Assembly (NCBI RefSeq): GCF_002811875.1
Contig: NZ_NPDZ01000005.1
Location: 199,631 to 263,630, forward strand
Direction: 5' to 3'
From: Leptospira perolatii
Lineage (GTDB): Bacteria > Spirochaetota > Leptospiria > Leptospirales > Leptospiraceae
DNA: 64,000 bases
Shown: positions 44,295 to 54,400 of the stretch, piece after piece
Layout of the letters: every line of letters starts with the position of its first letter
Numbering within the stretch: position 1 is the stretch's first letter
Position numbers and translations under genes: made by a program
Notes under the pieces: model-generated
The model's database searches: none
What the model was told of the DNA's origin: nothing
Seen by the model: the letters and a program-made list of their open reading frames with translations, nothing else

Positions 44295-45260
44295 TTATTT
44301 TATTTGTTCGAAAAAGGAATGCAAGTGTTTTTTCCAAACAGGAGCAAGGTGATGCATGATTCGACTTTTATTTACCTCAGCATTCTGTTTTCCCATTTCG
44401 AAAGCGTCGCGGACTAATGACGGGCTCGTATAATCAAAGGCCTGGCGAATAAAAGGCGATTCTGGTCCGATTAAAAGGACGTCATCTAAAATATCTGCGG
44501 TTTTTCCGGCTAACGTGGTCTTTTCGTAATAAATTCCGATCTTGGGCAGGTCGCTACTGAATTCCTCCAGAAGCAGATTGTTGGTCAAACCTCCGTCCAA
44601 GTAGAAATTACCATCAAAGGATTGGAGCGGAATTACCGGGAAGGCGGCACAGGAATTCATTACGATTTGTGTGGTAGTCTCGTGATTCTTGAAATCCTCT
44701 TCGGTAAAGGTCTTATTCCTCCAACCCCAAAGTTTCATTTTTTCTAATACATGTACGGGAGTTTTTCCTAATTTTCTTAACTCTTCATCCTTAAAGTATG
44801 CGCGAATCACATTAGTCACTTTCGCTATAAGTCGATTCCGAGAAATTTTTCCCCTAGAAGTTTTTGGCACGGTTTCTTTCGGAATTTCGACAGTGTGGAT
44901 TTTGACCTTGGCACCACTTAGTATTACCTTGGAAAGATTAACGCTGAAATTTACGGTACGCCTAGCGATGCTTTCATGAGGAAAAGGTGCTAATATTCTA
45001 AGCAACCGATTCCAATAAAAATTTTTAGGGTTACGGCTCGTCAAAGCTTGGAAGTACTTCGAACTGTCCTCCTCTGTTTCCGAAAGAGTGCTCAGTGCCA
45101 TGGCTGCTCCAGCGCTGACCCCCGAGACCTCGCGAACCTGAATCCCCCAAGATCGTAAGGCAGAAGCGAAACCTAGTCCGAAGAATGCTTTGATCCCGCC
45201 ACCCGCGATCGCGAGAGCAATTTCTTTTCGAACCCCGAATTCTTCCCAAAATTTATCCAA
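44295..45260 (-). CDS. Patatin-like phospholipase family protein
   Basis: A 321-residue serine acyl hydrolase. The oxyanion loop is AGGGIKAFFGLG (19-30), the nucleophile elbow GVSAG has Ser49, and the Asp of the catalytic dyad is in LDGGLTNN near 222. It removes fatty acids from phospholipids or other lipids, in the cytoplasm or at the membrane; no signal peptide is visible. It lies upstream of the TetR-family gene on the same strand (gap about 120 bases) and may be under its control. Confidence 0.9.
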   Translation of the reverse strand: MDKFWEEFGVRKEIALAIAGGGIKAFFGLGFASALRSWGIQVREVSGVSAGAAMALSTLSETEEDSSKYFQALTSRNPKNFYWNRLLRILAPFPHESIARRTVNFSVNLSKVILSGAKVKIHTVEIPKETVPKTSRGKISRNRLIAKVTNVIRAYFKDEELRKLGKTPVHVLEKMKLWGWRNKTFTEEDFKNHETTTQIVMNSCAAFPVIPLQSFDGNFYLDGGLTNNLLLEEFSSDLPKIGIYYEKTTLAGKTADILDDVLLIGPESPFIRQAFDYTSPSLVRDAFEMGKQNAEVNKSRIMHHLAPVWKKHLHSFFEQIK

Positions 45261-45279
45261 GATAGGCCGATCCTTGCTA

Positions 45280-45302
45280 TAGTTTGTTTCGATTGCAAAC
45301 TA
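45280..45302. promoter_or_regulatory. Candidate operator upstream of the patatin gene
   Basis: A perfect 7-bp inverted repeat, TAGTTTG (45280-45286) and CAAACTA (45296-45302), with a 9-base spacer, ends 20 bases before the patatin ATG. Length and position suit a dimeric repressor such as the nearby TetR protein, but I found no second copy near the TetR gene or glpD, so this is a weak call. Confidence 0.3.
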
Positions 45303-45404
45303 AAAACTGACGCGGGCTGCCGTTTATTTCTAAGAAAAATCTAATACAGTATATTTACTTTGTCCAATTTGGAGCGGTTCACGTTTCCAGATAAGCTCAA
45401 GATT

Positions 45405-46136
45405 TTATTTCGGTAATCCCGGAATAGAATATTCTTTCACGAATTTGTCCGATTCCCATTCTCCGATCTGTATTATATTTCCGCGATTATCGAAAAGGGA
45501 TCCTTTCCCATGGCGTTTTCCGTCCTTCCATTCGCCTAAGTATTTGGATCCATCATCATAAATGTAAATGCCCTTTCCTTGGAAGATTATGCCTTTTCGA
45601 TAGGAGCCTTCCAAAGAGACTTTATTCGGTAGAACTACCGTTGCCTTACCTTCGGGTTCTCCATTTATAAAAATTCCGGTGATACTAGTGTTATCCGGCC
45701 ATGTGAAGGTTCCTTTTCCTTCTTTCTGGTCTTCTAAGAAATCTCCTTCATAGGAACTCCCATCCGGATAAATGTATTTTCCCTTTCCATGTTTTTTCCC
45801 AAGTTTCCATCCGCCTTCATAATAATGTCCGTCGGGTTTTCGAATGGTACCGAAATCATGGAACTTACCTTTATAAAATCCTCCGGAATACAAAGTTCCG
45901 TCCGGAAAAGAGAGAGCGCCGAATCCTATCTCACAGTTCCCGTATGTGCATTTGGGTCTTTCCTTAAAGATGAAATACACGCTGAAGCTGATGAAAATCA
46001 TTCCTAAGAAAATGAGGAAAACTATGAAAGTCTGTCTGCCTAAGGTCAAGTTCTGATATTGTTCTCTAAGTAGCAGAAATTTATTTTTAGCGTTTCGATA
46101 GTGTTGAATAGTTTGGTCTATAAATTTCTGTCTCAT
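45405..46136 (-). CDS. Membrane-anchored MORN-repeat protein
   Basis: A 243-residue protein from ATG 46136 with one membrane segment (about 35-55, TFIVFLIFLGMIFISFSVYF). The rest is a run of about six MORN repeats of the form Y-x-G-x-(W/F)-x2-G-x3-G-x-G, such as YEGGWKLGKKHGKGKYIYPDG, YEGDFLEDQKEGKGTFTW, and YLGEWKDGKRHGKG. The repeats probably bind membrane or proteins. A TTG at 46253 would extend the protein by 39 residues into the divergent promoter of the TPR gene, so I prefer 46136. It is divergent from the seven-gene operon. Confidence 0.85.
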   Translation of the reverse strand: MRQKFIDQTIQHYRNAKNKFLLLREQYQNLTLGRQTFIVFLIFLGMIFISFSVYFIFKERPKCTYGNCEIGFGALSFPDGTLYSGGFYKGKFHDFGTIRKPDGHYYEGGWKLGKKHGKGKYIYPDGSSYEGDFLEDQKEGKGTFTWPDNTSITGIFINGEPEGKATVVLPNKVSLEGSYRKGIIFQGKGIYIYDDGSKYLGEWKDGKRHGKGSLFDNRGNIIQIGEWESDKFVKEYSIPGLPK

Positions 46137-46189
46137 TGAGCTCTGCCTGGCGAAAAGATGAGTTTGTAGATCAAAAATCGGCAGATGAT

Positions 46190-46207
46190 AATTTTGTAAC
46201 CAAAATT
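46190..46207. promoter_or_regulatory. Candidate operator in the divergent region between the MORN and TPR genes
   Basis: A perfect 7-bp inverted repeat AATTTTG (46190-46196) / TAAC / CAAAATT (46201-46207) sits in the 128-base AT-rich region separating the two divergent starts. Its symmetry and position fit a regulator site, but AT-rich palindromes are common by chance. Confidence 0.25.
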
Positions 46208-46264
46208 TCAAAAATTGAGTAGAAAAGAAACGATAGTCATCGGATTCGGGCAATATACAAGCTT

Positions 46265-46825
46265 ATGATGAAAAAACAGAATTTGGCAATATTAGTCGCA
46301 ACATTTCTTGTCTCTACAAGCTGCTTTGGACAAAGTCCCTCTATGGAAGACAAATCGAAAGCGATCGAAATGAACCAGGAGGGAGCAAATTTACTCTCTA
46401 AGGGCCAGTTTTCAGAAGCGAGAGATCTATTTACTAAAGCTTCGAAGTTAGATGGTACTTCTCCTGAATATCCCAATAATATCGGAGTCTGTTATTTGAA
46501 TGAAGCAAAGCTGGACCAAGCCATCGTTTATTTCTCTAAGGCGGTTGAAGTGGATCCGGATTATGCGAAAGGCTATTATAACCTTGGTGTTTCCTATCAA
46601 AAGCTCCAGGAAAATGATAAAGCACTGAAAAGCTACTTAAAGACAGCTGAGCTGAGTCCAAACTATTCCGAAGTATTTTTCAATCTTGGCATCGTATACA
46701 CCAGATTAGGAAACAAGAAGTCTGCAGTCGAGGCCTACGAGAGATTTATCAAGATTGCTCCTGCAGAATACGCTGGTCCCAAAAACGACGCAAAAGCTAA
46801 AATTGCGGAGTTAAAGAAAGGGTAA
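46265..46825 (+). CDS. TPR-repeat lipoprotein, first gene of the seven-gene operon
   Basis: A 186-residue lipoprotein with lipobox region LVSTSC (Cys20). It carries three or four well-kept TPR units: GANLLSKGQFSEARDLFTKA near 40-59, YPNNIGVCYLNEAKLDQAIV near 74, YYNLGVSYQKLQENDKALKS near 109 and VFFNLGIVYTRLGNKKSAVE near 143. The TPR block is expected to face the periplasm and bind a partner protein. The gene starts the operon that ends in two RND transporters; the next gene is eight bases away. Confidence 0.88.
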   Translation: MMKKQNLAILVATFLVSTSCFGQSPSMEDKSKAIEMNQEGANLLSKGQFSEARDLFTKASKLDGTSPEYPNNIGVCYLNEAKLDQAIVYFSKAVEVDPDYAKGYYNLGVSYQKLQENDKALKSYLKTAELSPNYSEVFFNLGIVYTRLGNKKSAVEAYERFIKIAPAEYAGPKNDAKAKIAELKKG

Positions 46826-46833
46826 TCAGTAAG

Positions 46834-47511
46834 ATGCAAAACAGATTTTACTCCAGCCGACCCTTTGTTTCGAAAGCCGCACTCGCTGCGGCGATTGCTT
46901 TTGTATTATTCGCATCTTGTGGTCGGGGATATGATCTAGACGAGTTTTTGGAAAAGAAACTTGTGCAACGCGAGGGAAAGCCCGAACTATTTTCACTCAA
47001 CGGGAAATCTTTTTCCGCTGATTCTTTTCGGAGAGAATTGCTTTTCGAGAGGAATCACCTGGAGTTAAAGCACGATTTTCCTTCCCCGCAAGAACTAGAT
47101 CGATATTTGAATCAGTTTGTGGAAGAATCCGTAATATTAGAAGATGCTCTCGTTGAACTAGACTTAGGCGGACCGGAAGCAGCAGCTTACCTCTGGCCCT
47201 ATATACGAAAAGGAATCGTTTCATACTACTTGGACAAGAAGTCAGGTGTGTTTGAATTAAACGATAATTATCCCGACATCTCCATTCCGGACGAAGAACT
47301 GAAGGAATTTTACGAAAAGAACAAAAGTCAGTTTGGAAATCTGACAAAAGAAGAAGCGAACAAAAGGATTTCGAACACCGCGAGATTTTTAAAGTGGAGA
47401 AAACTTTATGAAGCTCGTAATGAAAGAAAAAAGGAAATCATTGGTATGCTCCGAAAAAGAAATTCGGTGCAAATTAAGGCAGGCCGTTTGAATTCCTTGG
47501 GACAGGATTAA
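46834..47511 (+). CDS. Lipoprotein with a SurA-N-like helical domain
   Basis: A 225-residue lipoprotein with lipobox LFASC (Cys29). The mature part resembles the N-terminal chaperone domain of SurA-type peptidyl-prolyl isomerases: FSLNGKSFSADSFRREL, LDRYLNQFVEESVILEDALVE and PDEELKEFYEKNKSQFG near 150-167, a pattern common to parvulin-family helices. No parvulin catalytic domain follows, so it may be a chaperone without isomerase activity. Second gene in the operon; the next starts two bases later. Confidence 0.75.
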   Translation: MQNRFYSSRPFVSKAALAAAIAFVLFASCGRGYDLDEFLEKKLVQREGKPELFSLNGKSFSADSFRRELLFERNHLELKHDFPSPQELDRYLNQFVEESVILEDALVELDLGGPEAAAYLWPYIRKGIVSYYLDKKSGVFELNDNYPDISIPDEELKEFYEKNKSQFGNLTKEEANKRISNTARFLKWRKLYEARNERKKEIIGMLRKRNSVQIKAGRLNSLGQD

Positions 47512-47512
47512 G

Positions 47513-48196
47513 ATGCGGACAGTGAAGATGCAATTTGGAAAAAAGAGAATAACAGACATCGGAGCTTTTTTGTTTTTAAGCTCCTTTCTTTGGTTGCTAT
47601 CATGTAATTCCGAAGAAAAGGCAATGGAACAGTACGCTACGGGTTCAAAAGCGTACGCGGATCGAAATCTAAAAGTAGCCATCGAGCGTTTTGAAGAAGC
47701 TGTCGCAAAGGATGATAGTTTGATCTCACCTAGGATTATGCTAGGAAAATCGTATTATTATTCTGGAAAGTTTGAAGAAGCTCAAAAAGTGTTTGAGGAA
47801 CTCATTGAAGATTTTCCCGGAAACTCCGGCTCTTATGTTTGGTTAGGCAGAATTCAAATGAACCATAGTTCTACTATGGATTTAGCAAAGAAGAATTTAC
47901 TTTTTGCGATTCAGTCCGACGACACTCAAATCGATGCGCATTATTATTTAGCGAAGGTGTACGAACAGGAAGGAAATGTGAAAGATGCTCTTTTGGAGTA
48001 TAACAAAGCCCTGGGAATCAGAACCAAGTTTGATCGCATCCATCGCGATTTAGGCGAACTTTACAAGAAAGCAGGATTTGAGGATAGAGCAGAGGAACAG
48101 CTAAGATTGATTAGTTCCTACAGGAGCGTGGATCCGAACGAAGTGGTTTCTAACGGAGAGAAAGCCTCTAAATCTTCTAAGAAGAGCTCTAAATAG
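47513..48196 (+). CDS. TPR-repeat lipoprotein, third gene of the operon
   Basis: A 227-residue lipoprotein, with Cys31 in FLWLLSC as the likely lipidation site, and AGGATTAAG ahead of ATG 47513. TPR units: AYADRNLKVAIERFEEAV near 48-65, PRIMLGKSYYYSGKFEEAQKV near 75, and HYYLAKVYEQEGNVKDALLE near 143. The C-terminus is Ser/Lys-rich. It resembles the first TPR lipoprotein in layout but not in detailed sequence, so the two are probably different subunits of the same assembly. Confidence 0.85.
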   Translation: MRTVKMQFGKKRITDIGAFLFLSSFLWLLSCNSEEKAMEQYATGSKAYADRNLKVAIERFEEAVAKDDSLISPRIMLGKSYYYSGKFEEAQKVFEELIEDFPGNSGSYVWLGRIQMNHSSTMDLAKKNLLFAIQSDDTQIDAHYYLAKVYEQEGNVKDALLEYNKALGIRTKFDRIHRDLGELYKKAGFEDRAEEQLRLISSYRSVDPNEVVSNGEKASKSSKKSSK

Positions 48197-48214
48197 GAAT
48201 AAAAGATAGCTTCG

Positions 48215-49825
48215 ATGCTCTTCGGTAAGATAAACAGATTGGCTCTTCGATTTCTACTATTCATTTCTGTGCTTGGATTTGCAAGCTGGTCCTGCGGCGG
48301 ACTCAATGAAGAAAAAGAGATATTGTCCAAATTGGGAGTGCAATGGGGGGACTCTTACCAGAGACCTGAAATTCTTTCCGTAGATCCTCCTGACGGGTCC
48401 TTTGAAATCGAAAAAACAAGAAGGATCGTGATCGATTTTAGCAAGTCGATGGACAAGATTTCGACCGAGGCATCCGTAGTTGTTGCTGCAAACGGTGGGA
48501 ACTCCAACTTTTCGCCATCCTGGGTATTTGATAGCCGATTGATTTTGGATTTTACAACCGGGCTGACCGAGGGAAAGAAATACGAGATTACTTTGAATAA
48601 AAGCGGTACAAAGGATACGGAAGGTAATACACTTTCCAAAAACTATCTTACGCGTTTTTATACTGTCGGAGGTGGAAAGCTTCCGAGTGTAACCAGTTCT
48701 AATCCACCGAATACCGGAGCACTAGTAGTAGGTTGGCCAGTAGATCAGAATATTGTAATTCAGTTTTCGGAACCTATGGAGGATGCAGTTACTGTCGCTG
48801 CGGTGTCAATCGCAGGTGGTCCAGCCTTATTTTTACCAGTATGGAATGTAGATAGGACCGTTTTAACTCTAAGTTTAAAATCCAATCTAGAAATCGGAAC
48901 CAACTATACTCTTAAGGTGGCAAGTTCTGCAAAGAGCGTCTCTGGAATCCAACTTGCGAGCGACTACCAAGTTATTTTTTCAACTGGAAGCGTTTTCACA
49001 AGACCCCAGCTGCAAACCCTCACTTTCGGCACAGTAAATATCGCTCCTACACCGGAACCAACGATCAATCCTGTTTCGGGTGTATCCAAATTTACAGACA
49101 TTCGATTTGACTTTTCCGAATCGATGGACAGATCGAGTGTGCTAGACGCGATTTCTTTTTCTCCTTCTATTTCAGGAGTTTATTCCTGGAATGGAACTTC
49201 GACTGCGGTAACTTTTACTCCGAATCAAGCACTCCAGTCCACGGCCACTTATCGTGTCAAAATGGCTAGTTCCGCAAAATCGGCACAAGGGCAATTGTTA
49301 AGCTCCGGTTATATCGCAGATTTTCTGGTGGATGATATTACCGATAGTAGACCAATCGCACTTCCTTTAAGCCCGGCTAATTCTGTAATAGGACATTCCT
49401 TTGATAATTCGCCTGGATGCCCGATTTCGGCTACAAACGAGCTGAACTTTGTAGGCTTTCCGAATCAGAGTACGGCGTTTGCGGTTACTCCTCAGGCAGC
49501 TTGTGTTCCGAGTTATATGATCGAAGTTCGCTTAAATACGAGCGGAGGGGCGGCACTTGCAACTTTTGGTGACGGGGACGTTTTCTCTAGTTCTACTATT
49601 TCTGCGGAATATTTATCCGGTGGTCCGATCACTTCGAATATCAAAATCGCAAAGATAGATTATATTCCATCCGCAAATCCTCAAATCGTAAAAGTATTTT
49701 TATCGGGACTTTCTGGAAATGCAGTCCGCTATAAGTTTGGACTAAAGGGTGGAAGTTCCGGAATTAGAGATACGAACGGGAATATCCTCTCTCAAGATTT
49801 GGAGTTTATTTTTTATGGACTCTAA
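48215..49825 (+). CDS. Lipoprotein with bacterial Ig-like (Big_5/SbsA-type) repeats
   Basis: A 536-residue lipoprotein with lipobox region FASWSC (Cys27). It contains three Ig-like domains with the Big_5 pattern: RPEILSVDPPDG then RIVIDFSKSMDK (about 50-80), PSVTSSNPPNTGA then IVIQFSEPMEDA (about 160-195), and NPVSGVSKFTDIRFDFSESM (about 285-305). Each ends in an NTLSKNYLTRF-like strand. The last 150 residues hold the GGSSGIRDTNGN motif shared with the next protein. These are surface-exposed or periplasmic domains. The gene ends inside the start of the next one (11 bases overlap). Confidence 0.85.
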   Translation: MLFGKINRLALRFLLFISVLGFASWSCGGLNEEKEILSKLGVQWGDSYQRPEILSVDPPDGSFEIEKTRRIVIDFSKSMDKISTEASVVVAANGGNSNFSPSWVFDSRLILDFTTGLTEGKKYEITLNKSGTKDTEGNTLSKNYLTRFYTVGGGKLPSVTSSNPPNTGALVVGWPVDQNIVIQFSEPMEDAVTVAAVSIAGGPALFLPVWNVDRTVLTLSLKSNLEIGTNYTLKVASSAKSVSGIQLASDYQVIFSTGSVFTRPQLQTLTFGTVNIAPTPEPTINPVSGVSKFTDIRFDFSESMDRSSVLDAISFSPSISGVYSWNGTSTAVTFTPNQALQSTATYRVKMASSAKSAQGQLLSSGYIADFLVDDITDSRPIALPLSPANSVIGHSFDNSPGCPISATNELNFVGFPNQSTAFAVTPQAACVPSYMIEVRLNTSGGAALATFGDGDVFSSSTISAEYLSGGPITSNIKIAKIDYIPSANPQIVKVFLSGLSGNAVRYKFGLKGGSSGIRDTNGNILSQDLEFIFYGL

Positions 49826-51443
49826 TCAGAAATTTGGATTCATTTCTTTTCTTTTGCGAATTCGATACTTAGTTTTTATCGGAATGTTTGTTTGCCTTCA
49901 AACTAGCTGCTCTCAGTTATTGGATAACGCAAAGGGGCCGCTCGATTTTCTTCCGAACGTAGATGTTCTCCCAGATTCGAATCCTCCTAAAGTGATCTAT
50001 AGTCTCCCGGTTTCAGGTTCCTCAGGAGTAAATCCGAATACCGAAATTGTGATCGCGTTTTCCAAGTCGATGAACAAGGATTTTACAGAGAGCGGTTTTA
50101 GTTTATCCAACAACGGCCAAACGGTTGACGGTGTGTTTCACTGGATGGAAAACATGATGAGCTTTAAACCGTTCAAGCCTTTGACTTCTCCAGGTTTATA
50201 TACGTACGCGATTTCGAAGTTAAGGGCGGAAAGTTCCGAAGGCGTCAATCTGTTGGATGACCTAAGGATCAATTTTAGCTATAACTCCGATTTATCTCCG
50301 CCTAAGGTGGTACAGACGATTCCAGCTAACGGAAGTTCGGGGATTGCGCCTAACACTCTAATTACGGTCATTTTTGATAAGCCGATCGAAGTTCCGACGC
50401 TTTTCAGTTCCATTTCTACTAGACCGAATGTGGATTTGGATTTTGGAAGCGCTAGGGTTCTTTCTGGCGGAATGGGTTTTGAATTTAGACCCGCTGCGGA
50501 TCTAAGTTATGGCACAATTTATACGGTTACGATTCCTACTACTGTGAAGGACACCTTTGGAAATTCTCTAGTGCAGCCTTATACTTTTAGTTTTACGGTG
50601 GGTAACGATTTTGTGCCTCCTGATTTATCCAGCATAGAGTTTAAGGAAACTCCAACGATTGTATCCAAAACTCTAGACCTGACTCGTGAGTTTGAAGTTC
50701 AAAACGATGTGAATAAGACGGATTTCATGGAAATCACTTTCAATGAACCTATTCAGATGAGCTCGCTTTTGGATGGAGTGAGAATTTCTCCGGCAGTTCC
50801 GTTTACTGTTACAGATACTGCCGGAACTAGGACCACTTTTCAGATAAGATTTAGCGAACCACTTTCGGTTGACTCGGTATACAATTTGAATATCACAACT
50901 GCAATTCTTGACGATCAAAAGAATAAGCTAAGAAAGAACTATACTTTTTACTTTAAGGTAAACGGAACTACTTCAAGAAAAATTAAAGTGTTAAACGTGT
51001 TTTCCGATGCAGGGCTTTCTACTCCGCTTTTAATCAATCAGATCAATACCGGAGCACCTCAGTTAACGGTCGGAACTTGCAATGCGACTGAATGCGATCA
51101 AAGTTTGTTCATTCGCTTTTGTTATCCAGATCCGTTGTCTCCTACTTCTTGTACGAATTTGCCAGGGGTTGCTGGTTCTACGATCCAATTGAGCTCAGTG
51201 GACGTGCGTATACAAAAAGAGTTCGGTACATCGATTGGCTCTTGCTTGGAATACGCAGATAATGCTTCGGACGTGACTCCAGCCGGTGAGGCACCGAATC
51301 ATGTAGTGTTTAGCTCTTCGGCTCGTTGTTTGGATCGAAGTTCGACATACTTGATTCGTATCAAAGGCGGTTCGAGTGGAGTCACCGATAATTACGGAAA
51401 TTTGATGGATGATGATTATACATTTAGGGTAAGATTCCCTTAA
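49815..51443 (+). CDS. Second lipoprotein with bacterial Ig-like repeats
   Basis: A 542-residue lipoprotein from ATG 49815, with GGAG about 11 bases upstream within the previous gene and lipobox region CLQTSC (Cys32). Ig-like domains again appear: NPPKVIYSLPVSGSSGVNPN then IVIAFSKSMNK (about 56-88), PKVVQTIPANGSSGIAPN then TVIFDKPIE, and a third near 300 with FMEITFNEP. The C-terminal RIKGGSSGVTDNYGN matches the previous protein. The pair is a tandem duplication with divergence. Stop at 51443 is four bases from the first RND start. Confidence 0.87.
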   Translation: MDSNQKFGFISFLLRIRYLVFIGMFVCLQTSCSQLLDNAKGPLDFLPNVDVLPDSNPPKVIYSLPVSGSSGVNPNTEIVIAFSKSMNKDFTESGFSLSNNGQTVDGVFHWMENMMSFKPFKPLTSPGLYTYAISKLRAESSEGVNLLDDLRINFSYNSDLSPPKVVQTIPANGSSGIAPNTLITVIFDKPIEVPTLFSSISTRPNVDLDFGSARVLSGGMGFEFRPAADLSYGTIYTVTIPTTVKDTFGNSLVQPYTFSFTVGNDFVPPDLSSIEFKETPTIVSKTLDLTREFEVQNDVNKTDFMEITFNEPIQMSSLLDGVRISPAVPFTVTDTAGTRTTFQIRFSEPLSVDSVYNLNITTAILDDQKNKLRKNYTFYFKVNGTTSRKIKVLNVFSDAGLSTPLLINQINTGAPQLTVGTCNATECDQSLFIRFCYPDPLSPTSCTNLPGVAGSTIQLSSVDVRIQKEFGTSIGSCLEYADNASDVTPAGEAPNHVVFSSSARCLDRSSTYLIRIKGGSSGVTDNYGNLMDDDYTFRVRFP

Positions 51444-51447
51444 TTTA

Positions 51448-54400
51448 ATGACTTCTTTCTTCCTGAGAAACAAGGTCACGACTCTAGTGACATTCTTGCT
51501 TGTACTTCTTTTGGGAGGGATAAGCCTTAGAGATCTAAAGATAGATTTACTGCCTGATATCTCTTACCCCACTCTCACAGTTATTACGATTTATGAAAAT
51601 GTTTCTCCTTCTGAAATAGAAACTTTGATTACGAGACCGATCGAGGAGATCGTTTCTTCGGTAAACGGAGTAGATCGAATTACCTCCGAATCCTTAGAGG
51701 GTGTTTCTTTGGTCAAGATTCGATTCCGCTGGGGAACGAATATGGATTCGGCTTCGATACAAACTAGGGAGAAGGTGGACTTGGTCAAGGGAAGTCTTCC
51801 TATTGATGCAAAGAAGTCCATTGTTCTTAAATTTGATCCGAACGACAGCCCCATCCTTCAAATTGCCGCAATTCCGGTGGGAATCGAGCCCAAAGAGTTA
51901 AGATATTTCTTAAAGAAAAATATCGCACCTTACTTCGAGAGAGTCGACGGGATCGCTGCGGTTTCGATTACGGGTGGTTACGAAAAACAGATTCTAGTAA
52001 ATTTGGATCGCGGAAAGCTGAACGCTTACTCCTTAAGTCCTTCGGAAATCATTCAACGAATCGCATCCAATAATTTTAATTTTCCTGCAGGTAATATCAA
52101 GAGAGAAGATCGAGAAATCCTGGTCCGTACCATGGGAGCTTTTGAATCGGTTCAAAGCATTTCGGATCTAGTAGTCAATCTTTCTGAAGCCGGAGCACCG
52201 GTGTATTTAAGAAGCATCGCTGAGGTTCAGGATAGCTACAAGGAAAGGACAAGCTCCAGCTTTTTGGACGATGACGAATGCGTCGCAGTCGTTCTAAAAA
52301 AGGAAGCAGGGAAAAACAGTGTGTTTGTCGCAGACGCGGCGAAAGAAGTAATAGAATCCTTAAACCAAGAATTCGGCTCTAAGTTGAAGTTAGTCGTGGT
52401 TGCCGATCAATCCGAATTCATTCGGGGTTCGATCAGCGGTGTAGCAATCGCAGGTTTGCAAGCGATCTTCATTTGTTTTTTAGTACTCTCTTTCTTTCTC
52501 GGAACCTTTAGGGAATCAGCGATCGTAACACTTTCCATTCCGGTTTCTGTTTTGGTCACTTTGGTCATCATGTATTTCCAGGGAATGACTCTGAACACGA
52601 TGTCCCTGGGTGGTCTAGCTGTTGGTGTAGGTATGATGGTGGATTCGTCCATTGTGGTTTTGGAATCCATTTTTTCTTTCCGAACAAAATACAAAGATAG
52701 TTTTACTGCCGCTTTAGATGGAACAAAAGATGTTATAGGATCTTTGTTTTCTTCTACGGTTACTAGCGTTGTAGTGTTTTTGCCGATCCTTTTCATAGAG
52801 GGAATTGCCGCTTCTATCTTTAAGGAATTTGCATTAACGATTACATACTCCTTGATTTCCTCCTTTTTTGTTTCGATCAGTTTCATTCCGGTTTTGTGCA
52901 CGATGCCTATCTTTGCTTCCGAGGGTGGCGGATCTTCGGCCTTTCGTGCATTTTGGAGCTTTCGGGAAAAGGCTCTGAATAGTTTAGAAAATCTTTATAT
53001 ATTTTGGGTCCGGTTTGCGATCCAGAATCCTAAGAAGCTTACCCTGTCAGTTTTGAGTTTGATTCCGATCACTTTCGTGTTGTTTGCACTTCTACCTACG
53101 GAATTGATGCCGCAAGTGGAAAAAGCGGAACTAAACGCAAAGATCGTGCTTTCTCCCGGGTCGTCATTGGACAGAACAATCGAGTTGTCCAAAAGGATCA
53201 TTTCCATTCTGAACGAGACTGGATACGCAGAGCGTACTTTCTTGAAGGCCGGCTATGAAGAAAGAGACTTGATCGTGAATCCTAGAGGAGACTTTGGTCT
53301 GAACCGAGCGGATTTGTTTTTGTCTCTCAAGAGCTACCGATACGGAGAAAGATTGATTTCGGAAACCGAAGAGGCTCTAAAGATTTTGGAAAACGAAACC
53401 GGTGTCCAGGTTATCTTTACTCCTGCGAAAGATTTGTTATCCGATATTTTGCCTGAATCGAGCGAGGGACTAACCTTAGAAGTTTCGGGTCAGGATTTAC
53501 ATTTGCTAAAAGAGATTTGCTTTGAAATCGCGGATGAAATTTCAAAGCAACCCGGTTTTGGAGAAGTGGTTACCTCGTTTGCGGAAGAAACTCCCGAATT
53601 AAGAATATTACTCGACCGAGACAAAATGGCGAGCTTCGGTCTTTCGGTGGAATATGTTGCAAAATCGTTAAGGGCGACCGTAAAAGGAGAGGCAGCAACT
53701 AGATTTCGAAGGAACGACGATGAGATTCCGGTTTTAGTGCGAAACCAGGTTAGAGATCGGACAGGAACTGAGTCCATTACGGAAAGCTTATTTAAGCTTC
53801 AGTCAGGCGCTTTTGTTCGATTGAGGGATTTCTCGGAAATCGTTTCGGGAACCTCGAGCCGCAAGATTTTACGCTACGATGGCAAAAGAGTAGGCTTGAT
53901 CAAGGCACAATTTCTGGATATGAAATACAGCGATGCGATTCAGTTAGTCGATCCAATTTTAAAGAAATACTCCGACCGCAAGGAAATCTCGATACTCCCA
54001 GGTGAGACGAAAAAGATCATGGATAAGTCCATCGACTCGCTTACATTCGCAATCCTACTTTCGATACTTTTGGTCTACATGGTTTTGGCCTCGAATATGG
54101 AAAACATTGGTTTGCCCTTGATCATCCTGTTTTCGATTTTCGTTTCGGGGGCCGGAGTGGGTTTGGGTCTACTATTAACCGGTAAGTCTTTGAATATCGT
54201 TTCTGTGATGGGAATGATACTGCTCGCGGGTGTTGTTGTAAACAACGCGATTATTTTGATCGAGTTTTACCAACTCCACGAAAAAGATTATTCTTCGGTG
54301 GAGGACCTAGTCATCGCAGGTGGAAGGCGAAGACTCAATCCGATTTTAAGTACTACCGCGACTACGATTTTAGGGATGCTTCCTCTACTGATCACTTTTG

